From Prostheceraeus crozeri (lineage: Eukaryota; Platyhelminthes; Polycladida; Euryleptidae): DNA of 64,000 nucleotides. The translations under genes were made by a program, and so were the position numbers. Below the pieces are notes generated by a model. It saw nothing but the letters and a program-made list of their open reading frames with translations. It did no database searches and was not told the origin of the DNA. The stretch lies in the NCBI GenBank assembly GCA_907163375.1, contig CAJQUW010006340.1:372001-436000 (forward strand). Direction: 5' to 3'. The stretch's first letter is position 1. Each line of letters starts with the position of its first letter. This document shows positions 12,242 to 23,981 of the stretch, one piece after another.

Positions 12242-14100
12242 GTGATGTATCCCGCACGGAAAGACAAATGCAGACCAAAATTGAGGCCACTTATGATACC
12301 TTAAATGTCTTTCGCTCAACAGGTATGTCCACAGAATTAGACAGGTCGTCTCTTCTTCCGTTTTCTGCGATTAAACAATCTAATTCTGTGGGTATGTCAG
12401 TACATTGGACGTGGAAATCAAAAGTCCAAGTTGTTTCGAGCTCGACGGCAAAAGTGTCAATTCACTTCAAAAATATCGAAGTTGAACAACCAGACACTCT
12501 TCCTGTAAGGTAAGATGTCAAGGAGCATAATCACACGAGTCATGTAGGAAATGTTTGCAACTATCAAAGGAGACGCACTTGCGAAGCGAAAGTCATCTGT
12601 CTGCATGGGGTTGTACAGTTGTATCACAATGCGACCGCTGCTCGTTTGGGCTGCAGTGGCTTGCTCAGGTCAGTTCTCCTTCGTGACAGGCTCGGTTCGG
12701 ATCTCCCACGTACTGGCTCGCGCCAGATCTCTCTCTCTCTCTCACTTTTATAACTCGCTCGTCCTTTGTTCTCTCACTTTCTGCCTCTTCCTCATCTTCT
12801 TCGAGTTGTAATTTTGGGTGCCCCCCAAGATTGGACCCAAGAGTGGCTATTTCTCTAATGAAATGGAACAACAATTTCCAGAACATGCTTGGAATTTTGA
12901 TTGAGATTCAAAATTGCATGAAGATATTTTGAATCACATCATATTGTACATATTGCTATCCAATTAATATGTATCTAATTTTCACATTAATTAATTACTA
13001 TTTATTACATGAATTTGTTATTGCGGAATTGAGGCCATATTATTATTCAGCTAAAAGTTTTAATTATCGGCATAGGTTATCTCTGGGCTTAATATCATCA
13101 ACCCTGTTTACGTCTACAGCCTAATAATTTCTTAAGTAGAACAACATGCATGACTAAGCTACATTCCTTACAACACGTCTGATCGAGAAAGGAAACACGC
13201 ATAACATAGGCCTCGCATAAGATGAAAATAGCACAAATGTAGATATAACGATATTTTTACTAATCGCAAGAAGCAATCATCAAAGAATGTCACTGCATTA
13301 AATGATATCGATATCTTTCTATTTCTAATACATGTAGCCTAATAGTAGAATAAACAATATAGGCCGAGGCTTTTAACGTTCAAGGCAAGAGGCTATATGA
13401 AGCAAGTTATCTACGAATTGTTGTAGGCTACCAATTGAACAGCATAAGCGTAATACAGTTATTGGTTTAATGCATTGCATTGTTTCATGTATTATTTGTT
13501 TTATTTCACGCAAAATGATATATGCAAAATTCTGTCTAACACAATATGCATTACATCTAGCTTAATGGATTAAATTCACAAGGAAGCCATAGGTAATCAA
13601 AGCAAAGTTTAAAAAGATAATTAAACAGACTATCAGATAGACATTTACGGTAGGTCTATATCAAAGTTGATGATAGCACAGTTTTACCATAGAAAGACCA
13701 ATCGTGTGGTTGAAGTAGGTTACATATTTACATGTACAGACATGTAAGCTTACAAATAGGTGACTTGCTATGACATGATGTAGTCATATACTTAAGTAGA
13801 ATTTTTCCAAGAAAACCGCAAATGATCATTCATGGTCAATTTCTTTACTCTTGGGACAGCACTCCAAGTTTCTTGGGTACCCCCAAGACTACCCAAAACC
13901 CAAGAGTAAACCGAAGACCCAACCTTGCTTGGAGAGGTCAGGGTGACAGCCTATTGTAGATCCATGGCTCTGCATGAATGACTGGAGATAGGTTTTCACA
14001 GGAGCTTTTTCTCTCACTTTTATCTGTATTTGTTCTGTGAGTGTGCGATTAAATTATTCTACCTCGGCATTCGACTTGAGATTAGATAGTGGCGCACGAA
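12242..14100. other. Non-coding DNA with a CT microsatellite
   Basis: No gene is supported here. A short (CT)n tract lies at about 12727-12742. The phrase CCCAAGAG or its inverse occurs near 12834, 13848 and 13906, next to gypsy-derived sequence, but no LTR pair could be established by eye. Confidence 0.4.
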
Positions 14101-14114
14101 TCTGTTCGATGCAG

Positions 14115-15360
14115 TTAGGTATCCTTCAGGAAGCCCTTGATCTCGCAGGAAATGAACTGCATACCGCTCTGTGACAGTAGCTGCAGCGGTACCCTTTCTC
14201 GAAACATCCCCTGTTTCAGTACTTGAGCGATCTTTGATGACTCAATGCTTGGCAGAAAGGCTTCCTCAGGCCATTTGCTGTATAGATCCACTATGACTAT
14301 GTCAAGGCGTTCATTCGAATGCAAGTAATTCAGTTGACCCTTAATGTCCATTGAAATTTGGTTCCAAAGACCATTTGTCAAATGTAACTGTTCTTTTTCT
14401 CGGGCTGGAGGACCTGCTTTGAAAGGTTTGCGTGGTTGTGAACACATCACGCAAGACCACAAAGCTTCCTCCACATCAGCATCCGATCCCGACCACCATA
14501 TAACATGAGTGAATTCTGACTTTCGTTCTTCTCATACCTTAATGGTTCTCATGAGCTAGATTTACAACCTGGCCTCTCAGGGAAACTGGATCAACAAGCA
14601 TCGGTCTCTCATCGCCTATGGATAGAAAATTCCTCTCTCACCTGGAAGTATATTTAAATATCAATTGGGATTCTGTTTCTCTTTGGCCATCCCGTTTTCA
14701 AGATTATATGCGAAGTTGCTCTAGGCCAGGACAGAACTCAGACTCACCATAAAAATGTGAGACGTTTGTGGAGTTAATACGAAATGTTTCCTCGTCATTA
14801 TCAGCTGCAAGATAGTAAGCTGCATCCTCAATCGGTAACCTGGAGAAAAAATCTAGGATCATATTCCCCGTACCACATCTTGCTGGATTTCAAAGTTAAA
14901 AGCCATCAATCTAGTGGCCCACCTGGCTAACGTGAGACTCATCCTATTCCTGTCAAAGTCCTATTCCTGTCCCTTCTTTGATAAAATCAACCTTAACCGC
15001 CTGTGGCTAGTTTCCAAGAAAAATCGCCGACCGATCAGGTGTGCTCTCTGCTTCTCACATGCCCACACAAGTGTAAAGCTCTCCTCTGCAGTCGCCGTGA
15101 AGAGAAATCGAATGTGCGCTTTCCCATTGTAATTGAGATTTAACACCTATTGCAATTTAGATTAGTCACACCTAGACCAACATTGGAAGCATCTGTGAAA
15201 ACGACAATAGGAAGTGAAGCGTCAAATGAAGCAGGTGTGGAGGTGATGCTGATCAGAGATTTGAGGTTTACGAAGACTTTCTTAGTCTGAGCTGTCCAAA
15301 CGAGCTGTTGCACATTCAACAACTGACGCTAAGGCTCCACTAAAGTATCAAAGGTAAGTA
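14115..15360 (-). mobile_element. Ty3/gypsy LTR retrotransposon fossil, RNase H to integrase part
   Basis: Read on the minus strand, RNase H-type sequence (FDASLPIVVFTDASNVGLG, then ESFTLVWACEKQRAHLIG) is followed toward lower coordinates by an integrase core (LWNQISMDIKGQL, IVIVDLYSKWPE). The order RT, RNase H, integrase is that of Ty3/gypsy elements. The matching reverse-transcriptase part lies at 18615-19100, separated by two nested Tc1/mariner insertions. No LTRs were recognised. The element is clearly broken in several places and looks old. Confidence 0.75.
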
Positions 15361-15764
15361 CAGATTGCTTCATAAGGAATTGGAATGGGGAAACGTAAAC
15401 TACGTATAGAAGGTCGTTTCTAAATTCAACAAACTCTGTATGTTTAGAAAGCACATGTTCTGAAATTGCTCCTGTGAAATTTTCATGACTACATCTAAAT
15501 ATAGCAATCAGTAGACTATACAATGTTTCAATCTTTTGCAGCTTGTTTGGAATTCAATTCTCATTTTCATCGCTAGCCAGAAAGCGTGACTCATCACTCT
15601 CATGCATGCATAACTGACAGATCACACATTTTCTCTCACAGATAGATTTCTTTAATATGCGGCTGTCGTTCGGTGTCTGTGCATTGTATAGACTGCTTGT
15701 CTAGACAGACGAGAACAATGCTGTGTAATCGAAAGACATCGAATTCATTCATTTCATTTGTTTT

Positions 15765-16770
15765 GTGTCTCTCAGAAACATGCGAACTGCTGTACTGAAA
15801 GCGAAGGGCTATCTTAGCGGTCAAGCTGAGGCTTTGATTCGAAGTAGCCGATCAGTTGCCACCGTGTCGCAACAATTAAGGGTCCCCGAAAGTACTATTT
15901 ACTTTTGGTTGCGAAGAGGCTGTCAGCGGCCTGATGGAAGGTCTTCTGGCCGACCAGGCTCACTTCTCGCAGGTCAAATCGCTACATCACCAGTGTGGTT
16001 GATAGTGATCACTTATCTTTTCATCTGAGCTTTCAGCAGGTTCAAATATTTCTAGGGCAACTGTTTTGAGACGACTTAAGGAGTTGAACTACTCCAGTCT
16101 TAAGAGACCATCGAAGCTGAATCTGTCTGAGCGACACAAGAAACTGAGACTACAGTGGTCAATGAAGCGTTGCCACTGGTGGAGTCAGTGGTCAGATGTT
16201 GTTTGGTCGGATAAGGCAGCTGTTTGATTAAAATTCAAACATGGACGTCTACGCCTTTGGCTGAAGTCTGGGTAAGACATTCCTGATCGGTTTTTTACAT
16301 CGAGGAGTCAGGACGATTGCAGGAAATTACTATCTGTGGAGCCATTTGGAGTGATGGTTGCAGTTCACTGCATGTTATGAGGGAAAACATGAACTCCGAA
16401 CGCTACGTTCGAGTGATCGAAGAACATGTTTATCCTTTAGCATTCCGTTCAGGTGATCCATCATCTGATCGGACTCTCATGGATGACAATGCTCCATGCC
16501 ATCGTGCCAAGGCAACTCAATTGTATACAAGACAGGCAGGAATACAAGCGTACTGGCCGGCAAGATCTCCTGACTTGAATCCAATCGAGCATGTCTGTTC
16601 TATCTTGAAAAGGCGAGTTCGTCGACGAATTTGTCCTGGCAATGAAATGAATCGATTGGAATCTTTAGTGAGGCAGGAGTAGAATCAGATTGATCAACAG
16701 ATGATCAGAAATTTGATCGTCAGCATACCTAATCACATCCGAAAGGTAATAGAACTTAGAGGCGAAACTG
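15765..16770 (+). pseudogene. Tc1/mariner transposase pseudogene of the outer element
   Basis: The amino-terminal part resembles a helix-turn-helix DNA-binding region (VATVSQQLRVPESTIYFWLRR at about 15855-15920). The catalytic part reads VVWSDKAAV near 16197, then MDDNAPCHRAKA and WPARSPDLNPIEH at 16480-16590, that is two aspartates and the final glutamate of a Tc1-type DDE triad, with 33 residues between the second D and the E by my count. Stop codons lie in the catalytic region (for example just after SDKAAV and after RLRLWLKSG) and the frame changes between segments, so the gene is dead. The carboxy-terminal piece ending IPNHIRKVIELRG is recognisable near 16755. Confidence 0.75.
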
Positions 16771-16939
16771 GCTACTGGGGAACGAACCCATCAGTCCTTT
16801 TGGAGGACTATGCCCTTACTGGGTCAACAAATAACAATGAAAAATATTTAGTATGGTATAGGAAACGAATTCATTCAATTATTAGCTAAAAACTTACTGC
16901 TTACTATAAAATGTTGCTGATTTAACGAATTTCTAACTA

Positions 16940-18596
16940 CAGTCCGTTTCATAAAAAGTGGATCATCCTAAAATTTGACTAAATAAAACATAAGTATGAT
17001 ACAGAAAGCATTTTTCATGTTATTTCATGTCCCTAATATATTTAAATGTCCTTATATAATCTGATAAGGTATGATACAGTAACGGTTCTTAAGAAGCTAA
17101 TATTTTGTGGCCCTACCCTTATTGTCAATGACATTACCAATTCGTCTAGGCATTGATTCGATGATATCGTTGATTTTTGACTGATCTAATTTTCTCCACT
17201 CTCTTTTTAACAGTGACGTAAGTTGTGATACGCCATCTGTAGGTAGCAGTGAACGACGAACGTTACGTTTTAGAATACTCCATACATTTTCTATGGGATT
17301 CAGATCAGGAGAACGAGCTGGCCAAGATAATGTCCTAAGCCCTATTTGAGACTTGCATAAGTTGACTCTACTACTCCTGTGACACGTAGCATTATCATCC
17401 ATAAATAACCAAGTCGATGGATCACCAAGTTGATCTGTCATTTGGCCAATGTTCATTCGTAAAACATTCACATAGCGTTCAGAATTCATGGTTCCTTGCT
17501 GTATGTGAAGTTCAGAGCGGCCATTGGTCCAAATGCCAGCCCAAATCAGTACCAAATCGTACCACCTTGTACCCGGGGACGATGTAAATGTCTCGGAATT
17601 TCCTAATCAGATTTTATCCATAATCTCAATCGACCATCACTATCCTTCAGACAGACTGATGCCTCATCAGACCAGACAACCCGATCCCATTGATTTCGAC
17701 AGTGACAATGACTCATTGCCCATCTGAGACGTCTTTTTGAGTGCTGATCTGATAATTCGAACTGAGAGGGCCTCTTACAGCTCTTGAAATTCGACTCAAT
17801 AAGTCTTCTACGAATAGTGGACTTAGAAATAGACGAGTCTAGTGCAGCCATCTCAGTTAACGAGAGACTTGGATCAACTTTAACAAATCTCAAAATTAGG
17901 CGGTCTCTACGTTTGGATGTTTTGCGTGGACGGCCAGAGCCCTCTTACGACAGAGTCGAAAATCATCATTATGCCATCGATGCACATTTGTGTAAGGGAC
18001 ATTTAGTCGCTTGCTTGTAGCTCGCAAAGAAAACTCTAGTTCTAGCAAGGTTGACACTTTGCCTTTTGTGAATGCGATCTCGTTATTGTTCATTTGTGCT
18101 TTATATTCTTTCCAACCGGTAAGAGATAGATTTCTAGCTGAAAGCAATCAGGAGTGCTGCCAACACCACCGCAACGAAGTCAGGAAGCTATGGAACATGA
18201 AGTCCAGTTAATCACATGTAGCAGTTACATTATTGTTGATGAATAATGGTGCTATACTGGCTCTGATTGACCGATTTTCTTTATTTTTGTTTTGCTTGAT
18301 AGCTTTTGGCTTGTAGAACAACATATTACATAACAAAGGAAGCAAATGTAATTTTATAAGAGTGAGGTATGATTTTGTGTAACATTGCTAAATGAAGATC
18401 AAATTATCTACTACTTTTTTATCTATAACAGGAAAACAACTCAATATTCATGCTTGAAATTTCCAACAATGATATTAGTAAGCACAACTGACATATCTTC
18501 CAAATTTCAGAGAAATTCGTTCAAGTTTGGCGGAGTTAGACAAAGTTGAAGTTAAGGCGATGTTTAAGGGTGATCCATTTTTTATGAAACAATCTG
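16940..18596 (-). mobile_element. Inner Tc1/mariner element, inserted into the outer one
   Basis: The left end CAGTCCGTTTCATAAAAAGT and the inverse of the right end, CAGATTGTTTCATAAAAAAT, are inverted repeats that continue through GGATCA.CCT for about 30 bp. TA duplications flank the element at 16938-16939 and 18597-18598, and the last 16 bp of the outer element follow directly. Its length of 1657 bp is typical. It encodes a minus-strand transposase at 17097-18147. Confidence 0.8.
17097..18147 (-). pseudogene. Tc1-like DD34E transposase, frame-broken
   Basis: In minus-strand order there is an amino-terminal DNA-binding region (ATSKRLNVPYTNVHRWH, about 17990-18040), a linker (SKSTIRRRLIESNFKS), the first catalytic aspartate in DRVVWSDEAS, the second in WLFMDDNATCHRSS and the glutamate in WPARSPDLNPIENVW. 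I count 34 residues between the second D and the E, the DD34E pattern of Tc1. The total coding length of about 345 codons matches the family. The gene lies in three frames, so at least two small frameshifts separate the amino-terminal, middle and catalytic pieces; all catalytic residues are still present. Confidence 0.8.
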
Positions 18597-18614
18597 TATT
18601 TATGAAACGGACTG

Positions 18615-19100
18615 TAAGTGTTTGGTGTAAAAACCGAAAGCTCTAAGACCTGTCTTTGGTTCTATCCAGCAAGTAGGTGCCGGTGCGTCGACTAGCGCTA
18701 TGACTTTCTCTGAAGAAGGTCTTGTGACTGTCGCATCAACCTCGTGTCCAAGAAACGAGATACTTCTGGCTCCGAAATGCACTTGTTTCCATTCAGCTTC
18801 ACATTGTGATCTACCAGCCTTTTCTTCCTTTTCAAAATTTATGGACTCTTTCGTTCTGTGAATCAACTGTTGGGTCAGATATCGAAATGTTATCTGAGTA
18901 GCAAGCGACACCTTACAGTCCAGACGAAATCTTACTCATTACTGACTGAAAAGCTAGAGGCAAGAGGCCAATCGGAAAGGGTAGCTAGACAGACCATTAA
19001 GGTCGACAAAAGCTGCAACATCCCCAATTCTTACTTCGGTACGCTTGCCGACGATCATTCATGGACTTCAAAAGTGGAGCTATCCACGGTTTTGAGGAAT
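18615..19100 (-). mobile_element. Ty3/gypsy fossil, reverse transcriptase part
   Basis: The minus strand contains a reverse-transcriptase palm end with ARSISFLGHEVDATVTRPS, matching the FLGH..S..G..P segment just downstream of the catalytic centre in Ty3/gypsy enzymes, followed by FGFYTKHLQ. Weaker RT-like sequence lies above it toward 19100. It belongs with 14115-15360; the two halves are separated only by the nested mariner elements. Broken and old. Confidence 0.65.
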
Positions 19101-19145
19101 TAACGGCCATCGTCCGATAAAGAATATCATATAAAGCCTCCCATT

Positions 19146-19631
19146 TCATGTCAATAGACGATGAGAAGTAAACATTTGTGAAATCAGCATGCTGCAGTTG
19201 GTAGACAAGCGCCTGCTAATTTGATCGACGATTATCAAATACGATTTTCTCTTCAACATCTCCACATATTTGCGAAGAGTCACAGCATGTTGGTTCGAAT
19301 TAGACAGCGGAGGTCCCATAATTGTATCACTACTGTAGTGCTCCATCAAATATTCTGATATCCAAATTTGTTCTAAAATTGAGCCCTTTCTCGCATTGGA
19401 AATAACACGGTTTGTTAGTAGCAGCTGGTCTTCAAACACTTCAGATTTGAGATCATTCATATCATCACAAACTGGGTATTTTAGATCATTATACTGAACC
19501 AGTTGGTAATCGTTGTGAGATACCAACTCATTTGTGAATTGACGATTTTTTTCGATGGACACATTTGGTGGAAAATTCACAGTGCGGATGGCAAGATTGA
19601 GATGTGGAATATATATATCAATAGTGGGCAT
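19146..19631 (-). CDS. Unrecognised 161-codon open frame
   Basis: An uninterrupted minus-strand frame starts MPTIDIYIPHLNLAIRT and ends at a stop at 19146. The composition looks protein-like, with a mix of charged and hydrophobic residues, and there is no repeat or low-complexity stretch. I see no known domain, signal peptide or membrane segment. It lies between the gypsy RT fossil (same strand) and a Penelope-like element (opposite strand), so it could be a remnant of a mobile element rather than a host gene. Confidence 0.25.
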   Translation of the reverse strand: MPTIDIYIPHLNLAIRTVNFPPNVSIEKNRQFTNELVSHNDYQLVQYNDLKYPVCDDMNDLKSEVFEDQLLLTNRVISNARKGSILEQIWISEYLMEHYSSDTIMGPPLSNSNQHAVTLRKYVEMLKRKSYLIIVDQISRRLSTNCSMLISQMFTSHRLLT

Positions 19632-19684
19632 CGGGTAAATAACATTTCATTAAATGAGTGACGTGTTCTCGTTATGTTACAAGA

Positions 19685-21458
19685 AAACAATAATTTACAG
19701 TGGACTCAGGCAGATAAAAGCGGCGTGATAGTCATTTTGGACTGCGAATGTCATAGACTTAAAAGTGAGCATCTAAATGATGAACACACCTACATGTATA
19801 AGAATATAGATAAATATAATTGCAATGAATAAAACAAAGTGAATAATGAACAATGAATAAAATAAAATGTCTGTGCAATATAAATCGATGCTAACTGCTA
19901 AAGAATTTGATTATCTTACTAAATTTGAATATAGCATACCTTACTTTTATGGACTTCCTAAACTAAACAAACACGAGACGTACTTCAATGAAATAGTAAC
20001 CGATAATTATGGCTATTGCAAAATGAATCCACCGCACGACTTAAGATTTCGACCAATAATCAGTTGTCGTTTTGCACTTACCAGCCACCTCAGTGCCTTT
20101 CTGGATGAAGTTCTACAATCCATTAAATTTTGGTTAAATAAATGCACGGATCTTATGCCGCAAAGATTTAATCACCGATTCATTATGCAAGGTATTGATT
20201 TCATTTTACTCAATAACTATATTTTAACTAATATATAGCTCAATATTTTTTGTGATACTTCACCTTTGAAAGCAGCTCTCAGGAACAGCCATAAGTAGTC
20301 GGGTCGCCCCCACATATGCAAATTTAGTGATGGGGTTTATAGAAATGTATACAAGAATCACAGAAGTTCATTCTAACAACGCATCAGATGAAATCATCAT
20401 ATCCTGGACCCGGTATCTGGATGACTGATGGCTGATATGGAAAAGGGAATACGGTGACTTAAATCAATTTAATCAATTAGTAAATAGTCTGCACCCTTCA
20501 ATAAACTTCACTGTACAACAGAATGACCAGGTATTGAACTTTTCAGATGTTTTGGTGTTTCAGAATACCCGCAAGCAAACTATAGAAACCGATTTACACA
20601 ATAAGTCCACTTACAGTTTCAGTTACATTCCGTTTACGTTGAATCACCCAAGGCACATTGTGAGAAACATAACATTTGTTTTAGCCTACAGAATTGGAAG
20701 AATTGTGTCTGAAAATCAAAATAAAGTTACTCGCTATCTCGAGCTAAAAGAAAAATTGATTAACTTAAAATACCCATCACAGCTTGTAGTTAATGCGATT
20801 ACTAGAGCGAAACAGAAAGTAAAATACACTACTAGAGTAGAGGATAATGAACAAACAATTATCCCATTTGTACACACTTTCAATCCTAATAATCCTGAAG
20901 TCTATCATAAAATTATTTATCCTTTAGCGAACACTTTAAAATCATCGATAAGTTTAAAGATTGTAAATTTCAAAGCTCTTTGAGACAAACAAAATCTCTT
21001 CTGTCAATTGTACGTAAAAATAAGAGAGCAGTTTTGATTGGTGTCACAAAATGCGGCCAACCTAGATGTAAGTGTTGTGCTTATGTGGAAGTAAGGAACA
21101 CCACCTCTTTCAACGTCAACGGGATAGTGAATCACTTCACAATCAAGCATAATATTAGCTGTGATTCTTCAAATTTTATTTACAAACTCGCTTGCAAGGG
21201 CTGTGATCGCTTATAGGTCAATCAGGTGACACCCTTCGTCATAGAGTTACTGTCCACCGGGAACAAATTTGTGATCAAAGATATTCGTTCCTCCCTGTGA
21301 GCAACCATATTAGAAATTGTTCTAGTGAGATTTCTGTGCAATTTTCTATAACTCCCTTTTATAAAATGTCCATTGGCTCAACTAAATTGGATCGGGAGTA
21401 TAAAGAAAAGACATTTATAAAGAAATTTCATCCTCCTCTAAGTGCTTCAAATTGTTAA
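19685..21458 (+). mobile_element. Penelope-like element, RT and GIY-YIG endonuclease, broken
   Basis: Plus-strand segments give, in order, WTQADKSGVIVILD, PYFYGLPKLNKH with RFRPIISCRF, the catalytic RYLDD at 20411-20425, a downstream thumb and linker region (20534-20983), and a zinc-bearing GIY-YIG endonuclease (GQPRCKCCAYVE, SCDSSNFIYKLACKGC, then GQSGDTLRHRVTVHRE) ending at 21458. The YGxPKxxK...RPIIS signature and the carboxy-terminal GIY-YIG domain are specific to Penelope-like elements. Coding continuity is interrupted several times, so the copy is dead. No terminal repeats were found; the tail after 21458 contains GCCAACACAGTTGGC, a short palindrome. Confidence 0.8.
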
Positions 21459-22277
21459 TTGAAATCTATGTATGCATGATTTCCATATTTTTATCAGTTT
21501 AAATTTTTGTATTCAATGCATTTCATTTCGCCTTGAGAAGCCAACACAGTTGGCAGAAACATGTCGGCGACTTACTGAAGATCTCTGGTTTTTTTTCAAA
21601 TATATGTGGAATACATGGATGTAGAACGGCGACACTACACCAAACAAGCCTCAACGACAAAAATGAATTCCAAGGCGGCACCGACGATGCCAAAAACTCC
21701 GACGAAAGACTACCACTACAAATCGAAGAATGACGAACAAAAATCACAAACAGCACGGAGAGCTGGCAAGTCATCTCATATCAATACATGCAATGTAATT
21801 TTTTATTCAATGGTCTCACCTATAAATCTTCTAGGTGTTGTTGATCAACACAGTTATGAGATACCACATTTTCTTCATTTTCATGACGGATATAAATCGA
21901 TGTTCTGTCATTTTTTCCCTTGATGATCTTTCATTATTCACAAAAAAATTGCAGAAGCCAAGACCATGAGCTAGACGTTTGATGGCATTCATGCTGTTTT
22001 AACGTCTTAATAGTTGTGAGAGAAAGGCTAGTGACCGGGGATAATTTTAGTTGTAAGGCAAGCAAAACTACGGCTGTTGAGCATCGTTTGTTCGGTTTAA
22101 TCGTACAAACCAACCATAGAAGAGACGAAATGACTATATACCGGGTAATTTTGTAGAAGGCTTGAATTTTTCCACAATCAGTTTGCGGTGACACCACCTC
22201 CCTCAAGATTGTCTTCATGTAGCTATACGTGATTGATTTGATATCTAAAGACGTTGAAGGAAGTTAAGTTTCAAGGC
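21459..22277. other. Non-coding DNA, possible Penelope tail
   Basis: No domain is recognised. Frames of 80-105 codons exist on both strands but overlap each other and have no supporting pattern. The first 100 bases probably belong to the 3' tail of the Penelope-like element. Confidence 0.35.
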
Positions 22278-22285
22278 CTGCAAAC

Positions 22286-23048
22286 CAGGGATGCGGATTC
22301 GGAGTCGGAGTCCCGGAGTCCTATCATTTTTGCTGGAGTCGGAGTCCTATCAAATGATATGACTCCGGACTCCGACCTATAACTAGACCCGAAATATAAT
22401 ACAAAAAATTATTTATTCTCGTGCATGGCTGTTACTGTCTTGATGTCAACTTTCTCCGTCAAACAAAAGTACAGAGACAGCAGTGCATGCAAAGCTTGTA
22501 ATAGTTGAGGGAATGAATCGTGATAGTGAAAAAAGGATGCCTTTTCACTCCTGTTTTAAAAGAGAAGACAAGCCTTCCTAGCCTCGATCACACCTACGCG
22601 CCAAAGGTCACATCAGAGACAAAAATGATATTTTAGTTTGTTTGAGAACATTACCTCTTGCCCTCACGTTAATCGTGTGTGATGGCTCCTCTAAAGCGCA
22701 TATTAAAATCGAAGGTGTACTCATATTTTTTGGAGAAGGATGGGGCTTTTTTTCCTGCCTGGTAGAGACTGAAGAAAATCCGTGTGAAGCACACATCAAC
22801 AAGATGGGAGGACCTGAGTCGCATGCATCTAACTGAAAGCGACATTTGATAAACTTTCATCGAAAATGATTGATAATTGATACAGTAATGATTGTTCAGG
22901 TAAGCCTATAATGATCTATGATGTAGGTTACCAGTTGATTTTTCAAAAAAAACTAGGCTTTATATACTTGCCACCCGGAGTCGGAGTCCTATCAACCCCC
23001 GGGGTCGGAGTCGGAGTCCTATCAAAATGATAGGACTCCGCATCCCTG
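22286..23048. mobile_element. hAT-type MITE with 8-bp target duplication
   Basis: The element starts CAGGGATGCGGA and ends with the inverse TCCGCATCCCTG. It is flanked by the 8-bp direct duplication CTGCAAAC at 22278-22285 and 23049-23056. Both subterminal regions are rich in GGAGTCGGAGTCCTATCA. An 8-bp duplication and a CAGGG start are hallmarks of the hAT superfamily. At 763 bp with no transposase, the element is non-autonomous. Confidence 0.9.
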
Positions 23049-23864
23049 CTGCAAACTACGTGTAGAAAAACCTATATTGCGTCGCTAATGCACGTTTCAA
23101 TGCACAAATACGAACTAGAGTTTTATAAAAATACTCAGCCTACTCATGTGAAACTGTAGCACCAATACCGGCAGATGAACCGAGAACCAACCTACCATCG
23201 AACACGCAAAAAAGAACCAAAGCCAAACGAAGACACTCAATAGAGTGAAAGACAGCACAAGCACAGAAGGACACGATTACTCTAAGCAACCACTTTTTAA
23301 CTATCAACATGAGAAAGCATATGATTGAGACCACTGACTAATCCAGCGCAACTTAGAGCAAAGAAAAACCGGTGATCCATCAGTGATCCATTCAAGCAAA
23401 AATAGCACCACAAAGTCACTTGAATTTGCCTTAAAAAGTCATGCGTTCGAATTCATAATACTCGTATAATACATATTGCTTTAGGTATTTTTTAGATATG
23501 CTAACTGAGGCTACATGTTGCCTTTTCTGAATTTAACCTCTCAATTTCGATGAATTAAAACTTCTTGACTTGATCGGACAAATTTCATTAGTCGCTCTTC
23601 TCTCCGCGAATGAGAAATAGAAATTGACTTGAACTGGGAAATGGTCGATTTCTGCGCTTTGATATCCAAACAAAATCTACACGGGATAAACTTTTCGTGA
23701 ACGCAAACTTGACAACATATTGTCAGATGTCGTCCAATTTTCTCGTTCGTAGAGAGCAAATTTATACTAATTGGCAAATGTATCAATTAAACCCTATCAT
23801 TTAATCACCAGTTTGTTGATTGGGACAGTGTAGCATTTGACGGCTTGTCGATTCATTTACCAAC

Positions 23865-23972
23865 ATGGATTTTGATGATTTGCAAAGGAATCAAATTTTG
23901 TCAATAGTCCGAGATCGTGCGGTTTCCAAGTTGCGATGTAGCGGCCTACCTACGATGGAAACATTCAATTAA
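23865..23972 (+). CDS. Upstream open frame of 35 codons before the DEG/ENaC gene
   Basis: An ATG at 23865 opens a frame (MDFDDLQRNQILSIVRDR and onward) that ends at TAA 23970-23972, ten bases before the channel start codon at 23982. If it lies in the leader of the channel transcript it could reduce translation of the main frame. The residue pattern looks helical and charged but matches nothing I know. It may equally be a chance frame. Confidence 0.3.
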   Translation: MDFDDLQRNQILSIVRDRAVSKLRCSGLPTMETFN

Positions 23973-23981
23973 AACGTCAAC

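Larger units (their letters stand above)
15361..18614 (+). mobile_element. Outer Tc1/mariner element, inserted in gypsy and itself interrupted
   Basis: The left end CAGATTGCTTCATAAGG at 15361 and the right end TTTATGAAACGGACTG ending at 18614 are inverse and similar, and TA flanks both (15359-15360 and 18615-18616). The gypsy coding order continues on either side, which fixes the insertion site. Without the inner element (16940-18596 plus one TA), it would be about 1.6 kb, the normal Tc1/mariner size. It carries a decayed plus-strand transposase at 15765-16770. Confidence 0.75.

Noticed and set aside
12815-13910. Possible inverted-end element marked by TTTTGGGT and CCCAAGAG phrases
   Set aside because: The phrases are short and do not align as true terminal inverses, and no duplication was found.
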